DNA of 64,000 nt. It comes from Tanytarsus gracilentus. Lineage: Eukaryota > Arthropoda > Insecta > Diptera > Chironomidae. The notes under the pieces are model-generated. The model made no database searches. It saw only the letters and a list, made by a program, of their open reading frames with translations, and was not told where the DNA came from. The position numbers were made by a program, and so were the translations under genes. Of this stretch, positions 36,901 to 51,799 are shown piece by piece (position 1 is the first letter of the stretch; every line of letters starts with the position of its first letter). The DNA lies in NCBI GenBank assembly GCA_038502055.1, contig JAXRKN010000045.1, forward strand, positions 7,801,501 through 7,865,500, written 5' to 3'.

Positions 36901-39900
36901 TTCCTTCATCCAATTTCAGCATGACCTTCTTCTGAATATATTTTACATTCTACAAAAACATAAAATTATTCATTTCTGCCCTCAACATTCGAGAATATCC
37001 ATGTGAGGCACATCCAGAATTTTACAATTTTTTTTGGCACACTTCGAGAACATTTTTTCACTCTTTCGATTTTATTTGATTTAATTTACGAGCAAAGTTC
37101 CAAATTTTAGCGAAATTTTAAAACTTTCTCTTCACTTTTCTTACACAATTTAAACAATTTTCACTTTAAAATTCTAAATTTTCTCTATTTCCACCTTTTT
37201 TCTCTCTTATCTTTTTTTAAAATCTGCACAAAATGTGAATTGACTGCGTTATTGAAAATTCCGATAGAAACTGAGAGAGAAAATGTCCGTCGATGAAGAG
37301 GGAAAAGTCTTATGCTACAATACACATGAAAATCATTATTCTAGTACACTCGTTTATGTTTCTCTGTGGAGGGGAAATGGAGACGACAGTGACGAAGATG
37401 TCGAGAGAGAGAGAAAGAAAGAGAGCGAGACTGAAAGCACAATGCACTTTATGGCATATTATTGAAAAAGTACCTCGTATTATTGTTTAAGGAAAAACTA
37501 GACCGTTTGCACGCGAGATACATTAAGCCATGAAATCATTGATTCGATACATAAACAACACTCAACTGAACCGAACGACCAGTCAACCATTAACTGGCTT
37601 CTGGATTTCATCTCTAATAAAATGACGACTATTGTCCATCAAAAAAAAATAAGAGTTATGATGAATGTCAAGTCACGAAATTATTTATTGAAAGGCGAAA
37701 ATTTCTATTGTAAAAGTTAATGTGGCATTTTACTGTCAGTCGTGTGATGAGAAGGTCACTTGATTTTTTTTTGTATATATATGGAAGAAACTTTTTGAAG
37801 TTTGACATTAATTTGAAACTTACTGATTAATGAAATTTGAGTTCTTTGATAAATTCACAAGTGCCACATGGAGGTCATGTTTAGCATTTGTTTGTATACG
37901 AAGCCATAAAAGCGTCTGATGTCAAAAAAGTTCGCTTTATTCCGAATCTTCGTACCTCGTGTCCAAACACAGACATGACAATCGAATTATTATACAATAA
38001 AATGGGAAGTAATTAGCGTCTGTTTCCTGGATCTAAGTGAGAACGGTTGTGACAGAACAAGCAACGACTCGACAGCACACTCACAATTAAGTAACAATAA
38101 ATATATAAAAAAAGTAGTGCCATTTTTCACCTTTATTTCATTTCCACTCTCTCGCAGCAGTGTACCACCACACGATTGCAAATTGAAATTTGTGTGCAAT
38201 TGAAAATCAATTTTGCACGCTTTTCGAGGAACGAGTTTATTTTTCCCATTCATACTCGATTTGCCGTAGAAATGTGTGGAGGAAGTTTTATGGTGAAGAA
38301 TTTTTTACTCCACTCGCGGTTATGTTGATTCTGCGCATTTTCTATTCTCTCATTTTTGCTCTATTACTTTATTCCTCGATTATGTTTTCGTTAATCTAAA
38401 ATCGTGTGAGAGAGAGAAACAGGATACTTTTTACTTGCTTTTTACACACTATGATATTTATGTGTATTCATCTAGCCGTCAACTCTCCCGCTCACCCCTT
38501 TCGATACATTGTTTTTTAATAATGAAAAAGGGATGGAAATAATTGGTTAAATTTATTATAATCTTGTGAATATTGATTTATTCGTTGATTATATAATCGT
38601 CTAAAATATTTGTCTGTCTGTTTGTGCGTAACGCTCATATATTTGTCACAATTTGACATTATTTATAAAATTATGATCTAGTAAATTTTCTAAAATTTAA
38701 CGGTTCAAATTTTAATTTTACATAAAAACTTTTTAAATTTTAGAATAAAATCATATGAGGAAGAATAAATCACAATCGTTCAACTAATTACAAATTCCGC
38801 ATGTCCTAATTGATTAATGATGCTTTATTGATTTTCAGTCAATAGCAACTGTGATGGGATTGAGCCTTATTTTTATTTTGCAATGCTACATAACAAACGA
38901 TCATCATTGCTGGTCATATATCCATCATCTCCGCATGCATTTGCCGACTTTTTCATGCTTTAATGCGCGCAATCATAATAAAATGAAAGCGGTAAGATTT
39001 TATTCTCAATGAATGGCTCATGACTCATTTTTTTGCGCAGGCATTCTCTGGTTGAGATTACGGTAAATTCTCTTTATTCTGTTTACTTCTCTTAATTCGA
39101 TTAATTTTGAATTATCTCCTCAATTATTGCGAGATATGCTATAGAGATGGCGGATTCTGGCTTTTTGCACGTTCTTTCACTGCCGCGGTTTCCGGATTTA
39201 TATTTTAATTTTTATTGTCATAGGTTGATGACATCAAGATGAAGGCAAAAAAGAATTGATAATTGGGCCATGATTTTTTTTTGTTTTTGATGACAGTTAG
39301 ATTTTAGCTGAATTAATAATTTGTATGAAATTATTTAATTCTAAAAGACTTTAGACTTTGTCGAAAATAACAAAAAAATAATAAATTTAAAACTTTTCAC
39401 TTTATCGACACGTGGATTTTCCCACATTTAATTTAACAATTTTACAGTTCGTTAAACCCTTTTTAAATGCATCAATTATTAAATTGTCACATGCACTCTC
39501 GAATTGAATTATTCGAAAAGCTTTTAACAGTAAAAAGCCACTGGATTTTATTTCATTTCAACAATATTAATCCAGGAGATTTATATCGACTCAAAAACAA
39601 TTGTTTATCGAGAGGGGAGAAAAATAATCAATTTCAGATCTCACGGCTTTAAAATTAATCGACTTAACTTCGATTTTTTTTTTCGATTGCAGATTTTTAT
39701 CGGATACAGAATGAAAAAGAGCACAAGCACACATAATAAATGGCACTTAAACTAAATTGAACATTCAGTGAAGATGTCTGAAGGGAATTAACAATTCTCA
39801 CTATACCAAAAAGCGAAAATGGCATGATTTATACTGAATGTGTTCTCTCGATAAACGCCGGGGAAGCTCTAGAGCGAGTGCAATGCGGAAGAGCACGATA

Positions 39901-42900
39901 AAGCAATTTTCGAGGGTGGAAACCAAAAGAACACGATTGCATGTCTGCAATTAGAGACCGAACAGAGTATTTGGGAGGAAAATTGTTAATAAGTGTGTCA
40001 CGAGTCTCAAAAAAGAGAAGAGAAGAGAATTATATCACGAGCCAGACTACAATATGACTTCATTAGGGAATTTAAGAAAGTTACTCAATGGTGAACAATC
40101 GTGTTAATTAGGCTTAGCAAAGAATTGCGGTTTGTGTCACATGAGTGGACATTAAAACTGCATAATTTAGTTCAGAATTATTTAATTTTTAAATTTGAGT
40201 TCAAACTTTACATCAATCTTACCTCGAATCTATATAAACAGTTCTTAACACTTTAAGAAACCTTCCACATATATCGCTAATTTAAACTTAATCCAATTAA
40301 TTTTTAGTAAGCCTCTAATAAACATTTTGTTCCGCTTAAAAGTTCTAATGTTCAGACTCATAAAACCTCTTTATCACATTCTGCTTTCCTACCGGCACAA
40401 TCTACTTTCTGTATGGTTTTATAATTGCTTTAGAATTGAGTTTCCTTGAAAAGAGGATGCAATTTGATTTGAATAGATAAGACAATCGAAAAAAAAATTG
40501 TATAGGGTGTGTCGCTCGACGTTATTAACAGACAGAAGCAAACTCAAAAGCTTGATAAAAGAATAGAAAAATATTTTTAAAAGAGCCTGCGTTAAAAAAT
40601 AACCGCACATAAAGCTGCAACAGAATTTACGCTCTAGTAGTGCAACTATGGAGCATTAAATCGAATTTTATACTTAGGAGAAACGCAGAAGAATGAGACT
40701 CGCTGTCGTTTCCAGCCTGAAGAATATCCATTGTTTTTTGAGACCGCAGCAAGAACAGCTACCGTATGAATTTCATTCCATAATTGCGAAATAATAGTTT
40801 CATGTAACAAATTGCCATTTTTCTTCTTGCCCTCGAAATTCTTCTTATGCATTGAACAATAATTTTTTTAACAAAAAGAGATAGAGACTTTTGAGTGTGC
40901 GGCCGCGGTTAAGATTTCTTCACGATGTGAAAAGAATGCGATTATTTATAGCGAATTCGTGGCTTTTCCTACATAGCATAGCTCAAAGATACAATCATCA
41001 ATATAATTGCGGGCAAGGCGAGATGAAAAGCAGGTTCAACAGCATGTGTGTCTATGCATGTTGAAATATTATCGACATTATATTTCGATAGCGCATTGTT
41101 CGGCAGGTTTTTTTCCTCTCGACTCAATGAATGTGTTTTAACATGTTTGCCTGGTAATGTAGGTCGTGCTATGATCTAGATTTAAAAGGCGAAAAATTGG
41201 ATTTGAAAATTCTTAAGGTGAAATTTCTCGTGTCCAATTTTTTATGGTCAATTCTATCAGAATTTCCACAATTCTATCTAAACTCTAACAAGAAATTTTA
41301 TAAAATGTTTGAGCGAAAAATTTCAAATTTTAACGGAATTTTTTTTGTATCCAAAACTGGCTAAAAAGTTAAATCTCAACACAATTTCCATTTTTTCTTT
41401 CTCACTTTATTCTTCGCTATCAATCACTCTGTCGCTTCGATAGCCAAACCGCATACATTCACCATTCAGAGTCTATCGGCAATTCAGTCGATAACATTGA
41501 AAACACACAGACGAAACACATTGCAATGTCAACTCAATAAATCTTAATATCTCTCTAGGCTTAACATCGCTTTATATTGAATTGAATTTTCTATCTCTCA
41601 CTTAAATTTCTTTTTGATTTTCTTCCATCGACAATTTTATGCGATAAAATTTAATTTCCTCTCGATAGCTGCAGCAATAAATTAGAAATGAAAAATTCTT
41701 TAGTGAAAGTTCTTAAAATTTAAAGCTTTTGAATTAGCAAAGAATGCATGAAATTTATTTTATTTTTTGCATGTTCATCCCAATTTATAAATATTTTTGT
41801 CGTGCGGAAAAATTTATTGCAGTAAAAAAATTTGGCATTAAATCGAAATGCATGAAAAGAGTGCCGGTAGTGTTTATGGTAAATAAGCATAATGCAATGA
41901 CCTTTGAAAAGTGCTTTACAGACATTTTTTTATCATGTCATGCCACAAAATTTAAATCTCGTTTTTTAACCTGCAACAACAATGTAAATGGACGAGGGAC
42001 GTAAAGTAATGAGAGATAAAAAAGCAATTTATTAATGTTGATTAATTTTCAAGCAAGGCGGAGCTTTTTATAAACATTAAGTGAAACTTTTATTTAAATA
42101 AATTCCGTTAAAATTTGATTTTTTTTCTTTCTTCAAAAATTTAGTTCCAACCCCAACGCATTTTATGACCTCAACAGTTTTTATTCCATTTGTGGATAAA
42201 AATTAAAATGTTATCTCAACCCTTTCAACGACACCCGCCACAATAACAATCCCAATTCATTATGGATGCCACAATATTGCTTCAATTCAACCCTTCCATT
42301 TAGACATCTAGACGAAATGTGAACCTACTTAACAATTCATAAATTCGCAGCCAAAAAAGTGAATTCATCCCCTGCATAAAACTGAAAGAGAATTTGACGA
42401 GAAAAAAAAAATTAGCAACCTTTTTTTTGCTGCCGAAACCCTTTTCAACTTTCAAAAGAGCTTACTGAAAATCAAAGTCTGTAAAGTTCGCAAAGCACGA
42501 GAGAGAGAACGACATAATAAACTTCCCATTTACAGAATTAAAATGAAGGTTGCACGCAAGAGAACAATAATCTCGGTTGGAAATGTAAAGATACCCGAAT
42601 ATATCAAGAAGAAGAAGATTAAGGTAAATAAAAAAGCTGAAACGAGAATGACATTTAAAAAATTTCATTCATTTGATTTGAAAGAAAAAAAATCTTTTAA
42701 AAATTTCGCACAACATCATCAAGTAGAAAGTTGCCTTAAAAAAGAACTAACGAGAGAACAAAAATCAATCAATTGACTGCCGCTTACGGCTCGTGCTTCT
42801 TTTGTTTTTCTACACACAACTAATTCGTTCCGCTCTTAGGCGACAACGGAGAAAAAAGTCGAGATTGAATAACGGCAGTAGCTCGAAATGTGTGCACAGA

Positions 42901-45900
42901 AAGTTAAAAAGTTGTCAATCATGAGAGGAAGTCAATAAAATTCAATTAGCAAACCCAGATCGTTGACGATGTTATGGCTGTAATTTGTAAATCATTGAAT
43001 TTAATGACGGAATATAATAAACAATGGCATGTGATTTGTGAGAGTGTTACTCATAGTTATAATTTAGTTTACGGCGTTTGCTGCTGTTCTAAAGATTTGC
43101 TATTAAAGTGTCAAGGGATGGACAGTAAATTTATTTGTAAAAATTAATCATTCAGAAAATTTTAAATTTTCGAAATTGAGAAAAATTCAACAATTTTCTT
43201 GATTTTTTAAATTAGTTAAATCGTCCATCCTTTGATCGCTTTAATGAAAACAATCTTATATACCTTAAATTATTATGTTGCCTCTCTATTCACTGAAACG
43301 AAGCGAAATTGACTTAATTTCCTGTTGCCCACCAAGCTGTCATTCCATGTCGCTCTTTAAGAGAGTTTATTCAACTTTTGCTTTTCTTCTTCCACATCCA
43401 TCTCTCCGGCTCGCTGAAATTGAAAATCTTTTTCTTGTTGTATTTTTTTGTTGATAAAAGAAGAAAACTTTTCTCCATTAGCGAATGAATTGGAAAAATG
43501 TTCGACAAATGCATTTGTGTGTGTGTATGTGACGTTTGCCTCAGCGTTAATAAATCACACGTGAGCGGGTGAGATGAAGCATAAAGCATTGCACAGTTGA
43601 TTTCGTTTTCATTTTGATGCATCATTTTGAAATATTACAAAACACACCTACGAAGCAGCAGCAATGCATCATCGAGATACGAGCGATTAGTTTGAATGAG
43701 ATATCAAGCAGTTAAGTTTCAGTCTCTATTGTGGGAACATGATATAGAGTTTCAGTTGATTATAATTTGATTTATGAGATTACAAATTTTATATTTTTAA
43801 ATTAATTCAAATTAAACCGTTTTGTTGCTCATTAATTTTAGTGATAACAAAACTGCCACTTTGTCTCGCAAAAACATGAAATTAATTTTAAATTGAGATT
43901 CGAAAGTCGTTCGCTAACAAGTCGTGCGACAAGTCATAAAATGTTTTAATTAAAAGAAATCTGCACAAAATTAAAAAACACAATTTTTCACCCTTCACCA
44001 CTTTTATTCGCAAGTGAAAATTGTCACATGATAAATTTCTCATAAGTGAAACATTTTAACTTGAATTGTGAAATGAAAAGTATTTTTTCTTTTTACAATC
44101 ATTGCCATTATTGTCACTTCTTTTTTATTTTTAGCGTACATTGCCTTTTATGTCTATTCTGCGAGCAAATAAAAGAAAGATGAGAAAAAGAGAGCGTTTT
44201 ACAATCATTGTGCAATTGCCTTTCATGTTTCGAATGCTTCGCGAAGACAAAATTGAAAAGCAAAAGCGAAAAATGAGATAATTGATATGCAATTTTAATT
44301 TTTACACAGTTCAATAAACTCCTATTTATATTGTTGAGATGAGATCTAATTAAAAAATGCCATTTAGCATATGCGAATGCAAAAAGGTTCTTCTTTCTTA
44401 AATATTTGCAAATCAGATCACTTTCAGATTGAAATTAAATTAAATCTCTCTTCCTCAATTAATTTTTCCGCTACATTTTTATTCTTCTTCAAAATGCCTT
44501 CCGCAAAAAAAAGTAATTTAATCAAGCGTAAGTCGTTTGTAATCAATTTGTTTGGTTGAAAAACTGGAGAAAGAGTGAAAGAAGAAGGGAAAAGTTTCTG
44601 TGCTGAATGAATTGAGCAATTAAATTTGGGTGGCTTTCAATTCAAAACTGAGAGTGTGAGCTGGATCGATTGAGATTTTATCCGTGAATTTTCCTCTTTT
44701 GAAAAGATCTCAATTTAATTTTTTCATTAAAATTTAATTTTTTAATTTAAAAGTTTCCACCCCTCGCTCTTTTTTTATTTCCTTCAACTTCTTCTTAATC
44801 CATCTTATCTTACCCGAAAGAAAGGCGGAAAAATCGAAGTGAAATTGAGAAATAAATCTTATTAAAAAGTTAGTGCCGTATTCGATCCGTTCGTTTAAAA
44901 GAGAACTTGAAGTATCTAAAAATATTTTCGTGAAAAATTAATTTGTTATAAAAATTTATCATTCAAGTGGGTTATTTTTAGACTCGAATTTTTCTTCTTG
45001 TGTTTATTAAAAATCAACACTTAATGATTGGAAAAGTTGTCCCTTTTTTTTTGCTTTATGATAAAATTATTAAAATATATTTTGCAAAAAGTATCATTTC
45101 ACGTCAAATAATTTTTTGTGAGGCTTCGCCACATGATGTTCACTGAAGATATCATAAACCTCAATCAAATTTTCAAACACTAATTCCGAGAACTTTTTCT
45201 CTTTCAAGAACTTTTTATGATTGATCGATGGAGCGAAATAATGTCATGAGAAATCATCCACACGATGTTTTGCGGTTTTCGATCTCAAAGGTGATGATGA
45301 AAATTGCAATCATGATTTATTGAGAAAGTCAATTCCAGCATAAAAACAGCCGTATTGGGAATCATAAAGAGAAAGTGCAAGAAGAAATGCACAAAGGCTA
45401 TAAATACCTACCATGAGACATGGCAATAATAAAAAAGGCAACATAAATAAAGTAAGACGTAGTCACAACATAAATAAAAAGAATAATTCAACCTGTTGTT
45501 TGTTGCAATTGCACTTAAAGCATGAGCAAGTAAGTTATTTTTTTCATTTTCATGGATGCATTGGCATGAATTATAATGAGAAAGAAAGAAGCCGTTTATG
45601 AAAATATACATTTCGCTCTTAGGCTGGTGGGAGATTCATAAAGTGAAACACTTAAGGTATTTTTATGTAAACAATTTTTTCTTTTGAGAGAAGAGTCAGT
45701 CACGAATATTTTTAACAGATGTTTAATGTGAATAAATCAAAAATTATTAATTTTAATAATGATGTAAATATTTGCAACGTATTTTAATTTTTCAAATTAT
45801 TTGTACAGCTGTACAGGTAAAAATTTAAACAGTTTTCGATAATGACGCTTTTCAGTATATTTTTATATGAAAATTATTTAAAAAACAAATATTTAACAAG

Positions 45901-47864
45901 TTACTTTTGAACCCCACTTTAAACATTAAGTCATTTTTATCTTAGATGATACAATTTATTTTTCCTCTCCACTTATTTTCATGCACAAACACTCTCATCA
46001 AGTTTTTCAAGTTCATGAATAAATAATAACGCGAGCGTCTCAATCGATGTTTATGCACAAACATTGGCTTGTGTGTTGAGTTCGAGATGAACAAAAAATA
46101 ATTATTGCGTCGGATAAATGGAAGAAAAATTGAAGTACAATAACGAGCAATTGTTGAGTAATTAATTTATTCATGAGCTGTGGCTAGACGGTGGTGAGCA
46201 TAATTATGGCAAGCTCAATCACAGTTGAGGTGAAATTTTTCTCAATAAAATTTTTTATACATCAAAATTTAAAGAAATTCAAACGCAAAGTTTTTAAAAC
46301 AACAAAATAAAACCTTTTTTGTGACACTCGAGTGTGAAGTCAACAATCATTATCTCTTTCTCATTCGTTGACATTTCCAGGAAAAAAATCCCTCAAGCAT
46401 GCATAATGTACACAAGCTTAAGAATAACAAAGCAAAAGAAGATAAAAATTAAAACAAAAGAAAAAGCTGAAAAATGACATCGAGTGAACTTTTTTTCTTC
46501 GCTTCAATTTTTTATCATTTTGTAGTAAAACGCGTTAAATTTTTCATCTTTTGTTAATTCAACCTTCGCTTTCGTATGCGTCAATATGAAAATATTGAAT
46601 TACTCGGGTGGTATTTAATTTTATCTTTAGAAAAAATATTGCGGTTGACAATAATCTCATTTGTATGTGTTGAAAATGACTCATGAGCTTTAGGTAATAA
46701 GTTATAAAATTTCTTTTCTCTCTTGCTGAGCTGAAAATTCTTTTCAAGTGAAATATTTTGAGATATCGATAAATTCCAATCTTAGGTTTAACTTTCACTG
46801 AAATCGAAAGATTATTGAAGCGTGATCGAAATATTTTTCAAAAACAAGGATTAAGTTTTTGACTGAATTTCAAGTTTTTTTTCCACTCACAAATTAGTCA
46901 CGAAAATGAAGTGCAAATATGAGATTTAAATCACTCGAATAGTTCAAGTTTGATTTTCGAGCATCATCATCATCATCGAGTATTAAACTTGCCCCCAATT
47001 TCAATATGCGAAATTTGAGAGTTAATCTAAGGCAAGCAGAAATTAAATCACAGCGATTTTTTTTTAATAAAAGTCTATTAAATCAATTTTTCATTATTTT
47101 CGCTTTCATTAAGCTCTGCCCAGAAGCAAACTAATTGTGAATACACGCGAAATTCATAAATTGCAAAATTCTCCTCGCAAAGACTGTATTTAAGCAGAAA
47201 TTATGGTTTTCTCATTGAATTTCGCAAGTACATAATAACGTAAATAAATAAATCTCGAGATAAATTCAGCATTATTTCCATTTTTATTGCTCGTACACAT
47301 TCTTTATTGCTTTTTCATTTAGTTTTGCCCACCAATGTAAGCGAAATCGAGAACGAGTATCGAGTTTAATGTGTGGCATGTTTGTGGCAACATGAATTGA
47401 GGGAAAATTTCCTTCAACCTCTCTTGAATGATTGTGCATGCTTTCGGTGTTTTATTGTCGATTTATATTTCCGATAATAAATTGAATTGTAACACGGAAA
47501 ATTGTTTAATTCCTTAAATGATTTGAGTTGCTTTAAAATATTTCATATTAAACAAATCCATGCTGTTGATGTGTTCTTAATGCATTTTACAAAGCTCTCA
47601 AATGATAAAACAAATTTTCATCCAACTTACAATTTCGGTGTGTCTTGATGCTGCTTTCTTTCTACTTTACTGTAAATGCAGTCATTGCATTGTTCCACGC
47701 TTTTAGTTGTTAACTTGTTATTCTGCTGTTGGCGCTTTCCACGCTTTTCCTTAATATGCTGCACTCACTGTAAGAAAAAGAAGGTAAAGAAACATGAAAA
47801 TAGTAATTTTGCTTTCATTATCTATGCTTTTTATGTACACATTCTACTGCATCTGTGAATGCAT
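27983..47864. other. Gene desert, part 1
   Basis: About 20 kb of AT-rich DNA without a gene I can support. Open frames are all at most about 112 codons, biased in composition and without family motifs. Notable contents are a GA microsatellite near 29041-29063, an AC microsatellite near 36085-36104, and an inverted repeat at 43101-43246. Unseen short exons or non-coding RNAs cannot be excluded. Confidence 0.4.
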
Positions 47865-48195
47865 TCAATTGCAATTCTCGTTAAGTGTGTTATCACTCTG
47901 GTTCCAGGATGGCGCGCCCGTTTTTGTTTCTTCCATACTCGAAGCCAGGTTAAGGTTTAAACGTAACATGATTTGTTTTTAGATTTTCCCCTTTCCCCTC
48001 AAAAAGGGAGGTCCCGGGGGGAATGGCCCACCGGGGGGGCGAAAAAAAATTTTAGAAAGACATATAGCGATCGAACACCCCTCTTGGTATATGTTGGCGT
48101 CAGTGGGCCCTTTGGACGTTGTTACCCATAACGGAAATAATAGCAGCTGTACACAGTCTTGTAGTCGCTCATTGTCAATTGCAATTCTCGTTAAG
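47865..48195. mobile_element. GC-rich insertion between 21-bp direct repeats
   Basis: CAATTGCAATTCTCGTTAAG occurs at 47866-47885 and again at 48176-48195, preceded by T in both places, so 21 bp are identical. The roughly 290 bp between them are far more GC-rich than the surroundings, with GGCGCGCCCG and a run of C and G near 47990-48040. The layout fits an insertion with a long target-site duplication, for example a 5'-truncated non-LTR retroelement. I recognise no retroelement protein in it. Confidence 0.5.
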
Positions 48196-51100
48196 ACTCC
48201 AAAAAGAGTGAGAGGAAGAAAAACTTTCTCGTAAACTTTTTAATTTAATTTTTTTACTCTTAAAGTTTAAGTTAAAAATTTTTAAACTATATAGGAGTAT
48301 TTTTTCATGAACTGAAAATTTATAAATTTAACCATCAATGACGTAAGAGAAGAAGCATTAAGTCATCTAATTGAATTTAATTAATTAATTATTGTTAAAT
48401 AATTTATTCAAGGTAATTTTTTGAGCTTTTATCAAGGGATAGAAAATTTAAAATTTTCTCATAATTAACAGATCAATGAATTTCAACTTCGAGTGCCTCC
48501 ACCTGAAATTTTTCCCCGAACTCTTTTAAAATCGCTTTTTGATTGTTTTCAATTTTCTTTCGAAACTCAATAAAAAAATTCGATCGTTAATTAAATTGGA
48601 CTGTTGTTATGTAAAAATAAATTCAAACAAAAAGTCATAAACGCTGCTGTTGATTAATTGACTTTAGACATAGTTCGGAGATTTTCTCATTATCAAATCA
48701 CTGCACACTCCATTAATTAAAGTGGCTAACCAGCTTGCGCCTATAGACACAGTAAGTTTGGTGTGGCTTCAATTTGCACACTCAAATAAATCGATTTTCG
48801 CTCACCAACTGCTTTCTAAACTCTAATTTAATGACTGATTTAACGACCCCGTCGAAACTTTATTGCATGCATTTCACGTGCTGTGCGGGCTTTAATTGAT
48901 TGAAGGGCCAGAAAATGTGAAGAAATTTGTAGAATTAATTATTGGACTTTCATCAATCTATTTCCGCATACATCGATGTCTCAGCATGTGATTAAGTTCA
49001 CCAAATTTGGTAACTCCCGTGTGATATATTCGCCTATAGAGCCAGAAAGCAGCATAATGATTTTTACACACTATGATGACAACAGGAGAGGCGTTTAATG
49101 CTTTAGTTATTTTTTTCAGAGGAGTGTTTTCTCTTTTTAGTTCTCGTCGACATCATCAAGAAGCAAAAAATATGTTCTCGACATAGTTCGTTTTGGTGTC
49201 GTGTTGAGGAGACCCTTGAGGTAATTTTAAACTCAAAAAAATAAAATTTTAATACCGATGAAATTTAAATGAGTTTTAAAAAAATTAATTTAACACACGA
49301 AAAATTCAATTCCACCCAAAAATTCGCACATGAACAAATTTATGCTTCGCCTCTCAATAAGAAGCAACTAACAATCCATCACGTTTAATTCTCGAGAATA
49401 AGAAGTAAAAAATATTTTATTCAATTCAATTTCTATCAACGTGAAGGAATAACATCACATCAACAACACACAGCAAGGCATAACATAGTACACTAATAAT
49501 AATAGAGATCTCATTATGTTTTTCGTGTACATCTAGAATAATTTATTTAAAAGGCATATTTTTTACTTCTGTTCGTATCACCTAAGTTCCATAGCGTACG
49601 GCTGCAAGAGATGCGCATATAATGAGGCGATATATGAATAATTTATGTCATGTCTCAAGATGGAAGTGTGTTCATCAATTGGTCTTGCTCATTTTTTTCT
49701 CGTTTCCCTTTTTACATTGACAATTTAAGAGCATTTTCTCTCTCTTTTCTAACATCATCATCTCTGTGTCCGCTGATTATTGACGCTGTTGTAAAAATTT
49801 CATTTTGATGCCGTCTTTGGACATTGTTGTGACCTCAAAAGTCTTCAAAATAACTTTCGATTTCTCCTCGCTCATCAAGCAATGATTTTTATTTTTCGGA
49901 ATTAAAACTCACATTCACGTCGAAAAAAGAACAATTGCGATTAAAATGGGTGAGAAATTTTTTATTATTTTAAAGATTTCAGCGCAGAAAAAAATTTGCT
50001 CTCATGTCGTTTCACTGTCAGCATACCTTTCAACGAGTTTCTTTTGATATGAAAAGAAGAGAAAAATAAATCTCACTTAAAAGTGCTGACGAGTGTAATA
50101 ATTCGATGCGATGATAAAAATCATAATTGGATTTTATTTGTCTTTATGGGTGTGAAAATTGTTAAGATAGAAATGATTTTTTAACAAGATGTGTGAATTT
50201 TACTCTTTAAAGAGATTTAAACTGAAAATTCAAGGGATTAAAAAATATTTTTCTGACATTATTTGATTTCAAACCAACGCACATGAAATTCAGTGTAAAT
50301 TTACACCTTTTTAGGTGCCTCTTTCAATCTCATGAGAGTTTCCAAATTAAGCATGACGGACAGTCATTTAATTAAGCGATCAAACTCTTTCTCGCCACCC
50401 ACATTCTCGTCTCACACGTGTGTTAACGCACTCGTTCAATCACCGTTACATTAATTGTTTATTTATTGCCAAGCCACGAGGCTGTTGATCTTGTCGTTCA
50501 TAAATAAAGCTGTGAAGAAAAAGAATTTCATGTATGTGCGATCGAAGATGAAATGATTTTTATTTTTGGAGAAAAAAAAACATGAAAAGAAGAAGAGGAA
50601 AAGAAATTCCCACGCAAATCTCGATTTGTTAATGATCTTTTGTGATTTTCGTTTTTGGAGCGCGAAGAGTGAGTCTTTAAAGCAATTGACTGGAAAATAA
50701 ATAAATTTGATATTTTTTTATAATTTTTTATCCCTTGAATTTTTTACTCTTTCTTTGTTTCAATGCACAAAAAACTTCCGCGCACTTGAAAATATTTTTA
50801 GAATCATTTAAGCCAGACGTTCTCATAATGCAAACACTTTTTCCCCACTGACACAATTTTTCAGCTTCGTTAGCAGAAACTCAATTTACGACAATAATTC
50901 GCTGATTGAAGGGATTTATTACAGCATAGTGAAATTAAATTTTTATTTACTGAGAGGAAATTATTCTCTCGAGTAAATGCAGCATAAAAACATTAATAAG
51001 ATGAGAAGTGAACCTTCCGCTTCCTTTGTGACTTTTATTAAGATTTTACAAAGAAAAAGATGAAAAGAAAATAAATAAAAATGTGCAGGATGATGAAAAT

Positions 51101-51799
51101 TGACAAAGGTTGAGAACTTAAAATTTTAAAGATTTAGAATAATTTTTTAAAGTTTTCATCCCTTGCAGCTTGTAAATAACAAAGTCAGAAATGATAAACT
51201 ACTTCAAACTTTTCTCTTCTTCAATCTCGAGCATTTAGCTTAAATGACTTTTGACGTTTTTCAACTGGAAGTTAAGATGCTGAAGGGAAGGCACTGAACT
51301 ATGAGTGCACTGAACAGCTCAAACTTTCAACAACAGAGAAATCGAGAGGAAAAAGATCAGCGAAAAAAAATTGGTGGGAAAATTTATCGTCGACAAACAA
51401 TTTTAATGAAATTAACAAACAATCGCCTTCACTTCCCCAACTTTGAGTTCGGCTGACTCACTGTGTAGCATTTAATTATGTTAATTGCATCTTTGCTCCG
51501 TCTATGAAAGTTAATTTTTCGTTAATTTGCGATTAAAATCAAACGCTTAATTTAAAAAGATGCGCGCAGTTAGTTTCACGGTGCAGAAGATGTAAAGTGG
51601 CAGTGCCGATGAAAATTTTTTCCCATGACAAAATAATTCAACAATGCCCATTAATTGTAAGGCATGAGAAGTGTGCGTGAGCAGCCATCCATAAGATTCG
51701 GCACTGGATCTCATATGATTAATTAATTCTGCACTCAAATTCGTGTCGATTGATGAACCTTTAATTGACATTAACGGGATTTTTTTGGCATCAAGTGTT
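48196..51799. other. Gene desert, part 2
   Basis: AT-rich and without a supportable gene. An inverted repeat lies at about 51101-51167. Confidence 0.4.

Noticed and set aside
42543..42776. 77-codon Lys-rich plus-strand frame
   Set aside because: Composition follows local A-richness and no family is recognisable.
45408..45611. Minus-strand frame ending in a split Trp codon before a GTAGGT donor, tested as the missing WW exon
   Set aside because: The translation (LCCLFYYCHVSW end) has no WW-domain residues.
47900..48050. Cloning-vector contamination, because GGCGCGCC and GTTTAAAC rare-cutter sites occur close together
   Set aside because: The surrounding sequence resembles no vector I know, and the direct-repeat framing fits a natural insertion better.
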